Shown here piece after piece: positions 61,739 to 64,000 of a stretch of 64,000 bases of DNA (the first letter of the stretch is position 1; every line of letters begins with the position of its first letter). The stretch is from Granulicella sp. L60. Lineage in GTDB: Bacteria > Acidobacteriota > Terriglobia > Terriglobales > Acidobacteriaceae. The position numbers and the translations under genes were made by a program. The stretch covers positions 436,891 to 500,890 of the forward strand of contig NZ_LMUR01000015.1 of assembly GCF_009765825.1 (NCBI RefSeq), read 5' to 3'. The notes beneath the pieces are model-generated. The model saw nothing but the letters and a program-made list of their open reading frames with translations, was not told the DNA's origin and did not search any database.

Positions 61739-62578
61739 TTAAACGAGAGTCAGGCTGATGCCGGCGGCCTGCAAGGCCTTTGCGGTCTCCGCCGGCAGAT
61801 CGTTGTCGGTGATAACGTGATGGATCGCTGTGGCTTCGACGATACGGGAAAGGCTGCGGCGGTTGAACTTTGTGGAATCGCACACGGCAACTACCATCGA
61901 TGAGGCTTTGACCATTGCGCGGTTTACACGGGACTCCATCAAATTCGGTGTCGTCAGGCCTACCTCGAGATCGAAGCCATCGACACCGAGGAAGAGAATA
62001 TCTGCGTGCATGTCCTGCAGCATGTCCTCAGCTAGCGGTCCTACGAGCGAGAATGAGTTCTTGCGCAGTGAGCCACCGGTCAGCAGCACCTCGAAGTCAG
62101 TACCGCTGAGTTCGCCTGCGATGTTAACGGCGTTGGTGATGATGGTGAGTCGAGAAAACCGTTTCAGCGCGCGTGCAATCGCTGTCGTCGTCGTTCCTGA
62201 GTCGAGCAATACGCACTGTCCCTCCTGCACGAGGTTCGCTGCAGCAGTGGCGATGCGCAGTTTTTCCTGAGAATGTCGTCCTTCTTTTTCCTGAAGGGAT
62301 GGGTCGGACAGGGCACCGTTGCCAGGCAAAACTGCACCGCCATGGGTACGCTGCAGCACGCCACGGCTTTGCAGAAGATCCAGGTCCTTACGAATTGTGA
62401 TGCGCGAGATGCCGATTGATTCGGAGAGTTCTTCGACCAGTACCCTGCCGTTTTTTTGGGCTAGTCCGAGAATGTATTGCCGCCGCTCTTCGATCAGCAT
62501 CTGAGAGCTGCGGTCGACGCCGGGCAGCTCGGAGAAGTCCTTGGAGACACTAGGTAACGTATTTTTTTTCACTGGCAT
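61739..62578 (-). CDS. DeoR/GlpR-family repressor, AgaR-like
   Basis: A transcriptional regulator of about 279 residues. The N-terminal helix-turn-helix is clear (RRQYILGLAQKNGRVLVEEL, GISRITIRKDLDLLQSRGVL RTHGGAV) and is followed by the DeoRC sensor domain, typical of binding a phosphorylated sugar: VLLDSGTTTTAIARAL, TIITNAVNIAGEL, LTGGSLRKNSFSLVGPLAED, DSTKFNRRSLSRI. ATG 62578 is the likely start; an earlier TTG at 62632 is weaker. It ends 21 bases past the GH36 gene, head-on. Likely represses the GH36 and porter genes through the operator at 59658. Confidence 0.88.
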   Translation of the reverse strand: MPVKKNTLPSVSKDFSELPGVDRSSQMLIEERRQYILGLAQKNGRVLVEELSESIGISRITIRKDLDLLQSRGVLQRTHGGAVLPGNGALSDPSLQEKEGRHSQEKLRIATAAANLVQEGQCVLLDSGTTTTAIARALKRFSRLTIITNAVNIAGELSGTDFEVLLTGGSLRKNSFSLVGPLAEDMLQDMHADILFLGVDGFDLEVGLTTPNLMESRVNRAMVKASSMVVAVCDSTKFNRRSLSRIVEATAIHHVITDNDLPAETAKALQAAGISLTLV

Positions 62579-62671
62579 TGATCCGGTTTCTCTCTCTCGG
62601 AACAATAACACGCCGGCCTTATCTGATTGCAAATAGAAAGTCGATGCGAAAGTAAACGATGCTTCGATTTG

Positions 62672-63946
62672 CTAGACTGGGCGGCAGGCCGCAGCATAGT
62701 TGCGCAGCACGTCGCGAATGCGATCGACGATCAGGGATGCGGGGTCGGCGGAGATCTTGCCTTCGCGCATACGCAGATACTGCGCTGGAAGGTATCGGCT
62801 CAGCATGCTTTCGGGTATGGTGGTCGCGGCTAGGTTGCTGATCAGTTGGTCCACGGCCTTGTTGACCTCGGGCTTTGCCCAGTAATAGCGGACTCGGTCG
62901 CTGTAGCTGTAGCGGCGCAAGAGCGCTTGATGTGCGGCAGAGCCGGTGTAGTAGGGAAGCCAGTTTTCGGGTTCGCGCAGCATGGCTGTTTCCAGCACCA
63001 TGCTTAGTTTGGAGCGACGAGGCTCCTCGACGAGCTGCGCCTCAATGTCCTCGAGTGCATCGAGCGCCTCGCGCATCGCAAAGGTCAGGCCAGGGCCCAC
63101 CTTGAGGATGGCGAAGCCGTCGCGTACAAGTGCCGTGTATGCGTCGGGCAGTTGGTAGTCCGTAGAATGGGCCTCAAAGACGATTGGCTCTGGTTGAGCA
63201 CGCAACCAGGCACTCAATTGTGCGGCCTTAGCGGGCTCGTAGTCGATAACAGCATCGTGGTCAAACTCAACCCCAGGCTGCACGACAAGTGCGATGACTC
63301 GATCCCAGACACCTGGCACTTGCTGCTCGAAGATGCGTTTGTGAACCGCAAGTGTTTGTGCAGCCGCCTCGGTCGAAGTCGCCGCCAGCTCATGTACGGC
63401 ATGAGTGGCTCCTCCGGGGACGGGCACTTCTGTTCCAATCACGTAGATGGGACTGTCGCCGCTGACGTAAGCGGCCTCAGCTACGCGACATAGGCGTGCT
63501 GCACGCTCGGCGACGATCTCGTCCGAAGGATGCGTCGCATCATCGGCGCAGGCCATACTGGCGTCGAGGTGGATCTTGGTATAACCGGCAGCAACGTACT
63601 CAGCAACCATCGTTTCGGCGCGCGTCATGGCCTCAGCCGCTGGCATACTGCGCCAGGGATTGGGGCCGAGGTGATCTCCGCCCAGTATCAGACGGGAATG
63701 ATCGAGACCTGCTTCTGCCGCGTGCTTCAGCACAAACGAGCGGAAGTCCGCAGGACGCATCCCGGTGTATCCGCCGAACTGATTGACCTGGTTGCTCGTC
63801 GCCTCGATCAGGAGCAGGGATCCATCCTCCACTGCTTGTTCGGCTGCTGCTCGAACGACCCACGGATGTGCCGAACAGACAGAGTAGATGCCAGTCGGAA
63901 TACCACGATGTTGCTGCAGGAGATGCTGATGGAGACGATGCGACAT
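62672..63946 (-). CDS. GatZ/KbaZ/AgaZ-type tagatose-bisphosphate aldolase subunit
   Basis: A 424-residue protein of normal length for the family that supports D-tagatose-1,6-bisphosphate aldolase. Key text: GIPTGIYSVCSAHPWVVRAA, LIEATSNQVNQFGGYTGMRP ADF, LGGDHLGPNPWRSMPAAEAM, AGYTKIHLDASMACADD and TEVPVPGGATH. This subunit is needed for full activity or stability of the GatY/KbaY aldolase, and may itself be an epimerase/aldolase-like enzyme. Upstream is a gene ending at 63959, on the same strand. No GatY gene is in the window. Confidence 0.9.
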   Translation of the reverse strand: MSHRLHQHLLQQHRGIPTGIYSVCSAHPWVVRAAAEQAVEDGSLLLIEATSNQVNQFGGYTGMRPADFRSFVLKHAAEAGLDHSRLILGGDHLGPNPWRSMPAAEAMTRAETMVAEYVAAGYTKIHLDASMACADDATHPSDEIVAERAARLCRVAEAAYVSGDSPIYVIGTEVPVPGGATHAVHELAATSTEAAAQTLAVHKRIFEQQVPGVWDRVIALVVQPGVEFDHDAVIDYEPAKAAQLSAWLRAQPEPIVFEAHSTDYQLPDAYTALVRDGFAILKVGPGLTFAMREALDALEDIEAQLVEEPRRSKLSMVLETAMLREPENWLPYYTGSAAHQALLRRYSYSDRVRYYWAKPEVNKAVDQLISNLAATTIPESMLSRYLPAQYLRMREGKISADPASLIVDRIRDVLRNYAAACRPV

Positions 63947-63958
63947 GATGAGCGTGCC

Positions 63959-64000
63959 TCAGTAGATCTGGAACTTCTGCACTACGCGTTTGATGACGCC
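63959..64000 (-). CDS. C-terminal end of a probable AgaS-like sugar isomerase (partial)
   Basis: Only 13 codons before TGA are visible: GVIKRVVQKFQIY. This resembles the C-terminus of SIS-domain AgaS proteins (NRVVQGV-IY type), which convert galactosamine-6-phosphate to tagatose-6-phosphate, and the gene would lie 12 bases before AgaZ. The fragment is short, so this is mainly inference from context. Confidence 0.35.
   Translation of the reverse strand, partial: GVIKRVVQKFQIY

Noticed and set aside
1..64000. CRISPR arrays, tRNA or rRNA genes, complete insertion sequences
   Set aside because: No regularly spaced direct repeats, no cloverleaf-like sequence and no intact transposase with terminal repeats were found by eye.

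Overview
The window looks like a chromosomal segment of an acidobacterium of the Terriglobia type (Granulicella/Terriglobus/Edaphobacter relatives). The evidence is three complete and one broken giant Oar-like TonB-dependent receptors (about 1,060-1,230 codons, each with an N-terminal carboxypeptidase-regulatory-like domain), a DUF1800/DUF1501 export pair, DUF6152/DUF6644 proteins, reaction-centre-type small cytochromes c and a fused branched-chain keto-acid dehydrogenase E1. I had no database access, so the taxonomic placement is inference.

Layout. 0.0-11.3 kb is high-GC and housekeeping-like: a partial subtilase, a K+-independent H+-pyrophosphatase, fused E1, DUF1800/DUF1501, DoxX, an alpha/beta-hydrolase relative with an altered active site, a Rieske ferredoxin and a 39-residue secreted His-rich peptide. 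11.4-16.5 kb is genomic scar tissue: remnants of an ArdC-like zincin and an IS110-type transposase, a TonB receptor broken by one in-frame TGA, and a decayed 3' fragment of a gene whose intact relative lies at 49.5 kb. 16.5-31.7 kb is a plus-strand catabolic and uptake block: UbiD decarboxylase, an SsuABC/TauABC-type ABC importer, then a seven-gene run of TonB receptor, tannase/feruloyl-esterase-like enzyme, VOC protein, acyl-CoA ligase, quinone-oxidoreductase-like MDR, hotdog thioesterase and a gamma-glutamyltransferase-family enzyme. 31.7-38.9 kb holds gene remnants, a Tat-exported LanC-like protein, a CHRD protein, a dihaem cytochrome, a DsbD-N-like domain protein, two tandem transsulfuration PLP enzymes and peptide deformylase. 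39-52.5 kb has another TonB receptor, a monohaem protein, a TlpA-like thioredoxin, an OmpA-like protein, a DUF6152-DUF6644-DUF6644 operon, a secreted protein of unknown function, a broken APC permease and a cysteine-dioxygenase-like/rhodanese fusion. 52.9-64 kb looks like a galactose/N-acetylgalactosamine-type locus: TonB receptor, sugar porter, amidohydrolase, GH36-like alpha-galactosidase, DeoR/AgaR-like repressor, GatZ/KbaZ/AgaZ and probably the end of an AgaS-like isomerase.

The most striking observation is a dispersed set of very short open reading frames with tandem cysteine codons, nearly all of which sit just downstream of a recognisable -35/-10 promoter. Ten are described, in eight leaders between 18.0 and 52.7 kb. 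In several the promoter spacing puts the ATG at or next to the transcript start (leaderless), and most are followed by or overlap a small hairpin. They lie upstream of the ABC importer, two TonB receptor genes, the LanC-like gene, the monohaem protein, the DUF6152 operon, the 49.5-kb secreted protein and the cysteine-dioxygenase/rhodanese gene. This resembles the polycysteine short ORFs that act as cysteine-responsive attenuators in mycobacteria. It suggests that much of 18-52 kb is a cysteine- or sulfur-responsive regulon in which uptake of a compound (TonB, esterase, ABC importer) is tied to sulfur status.
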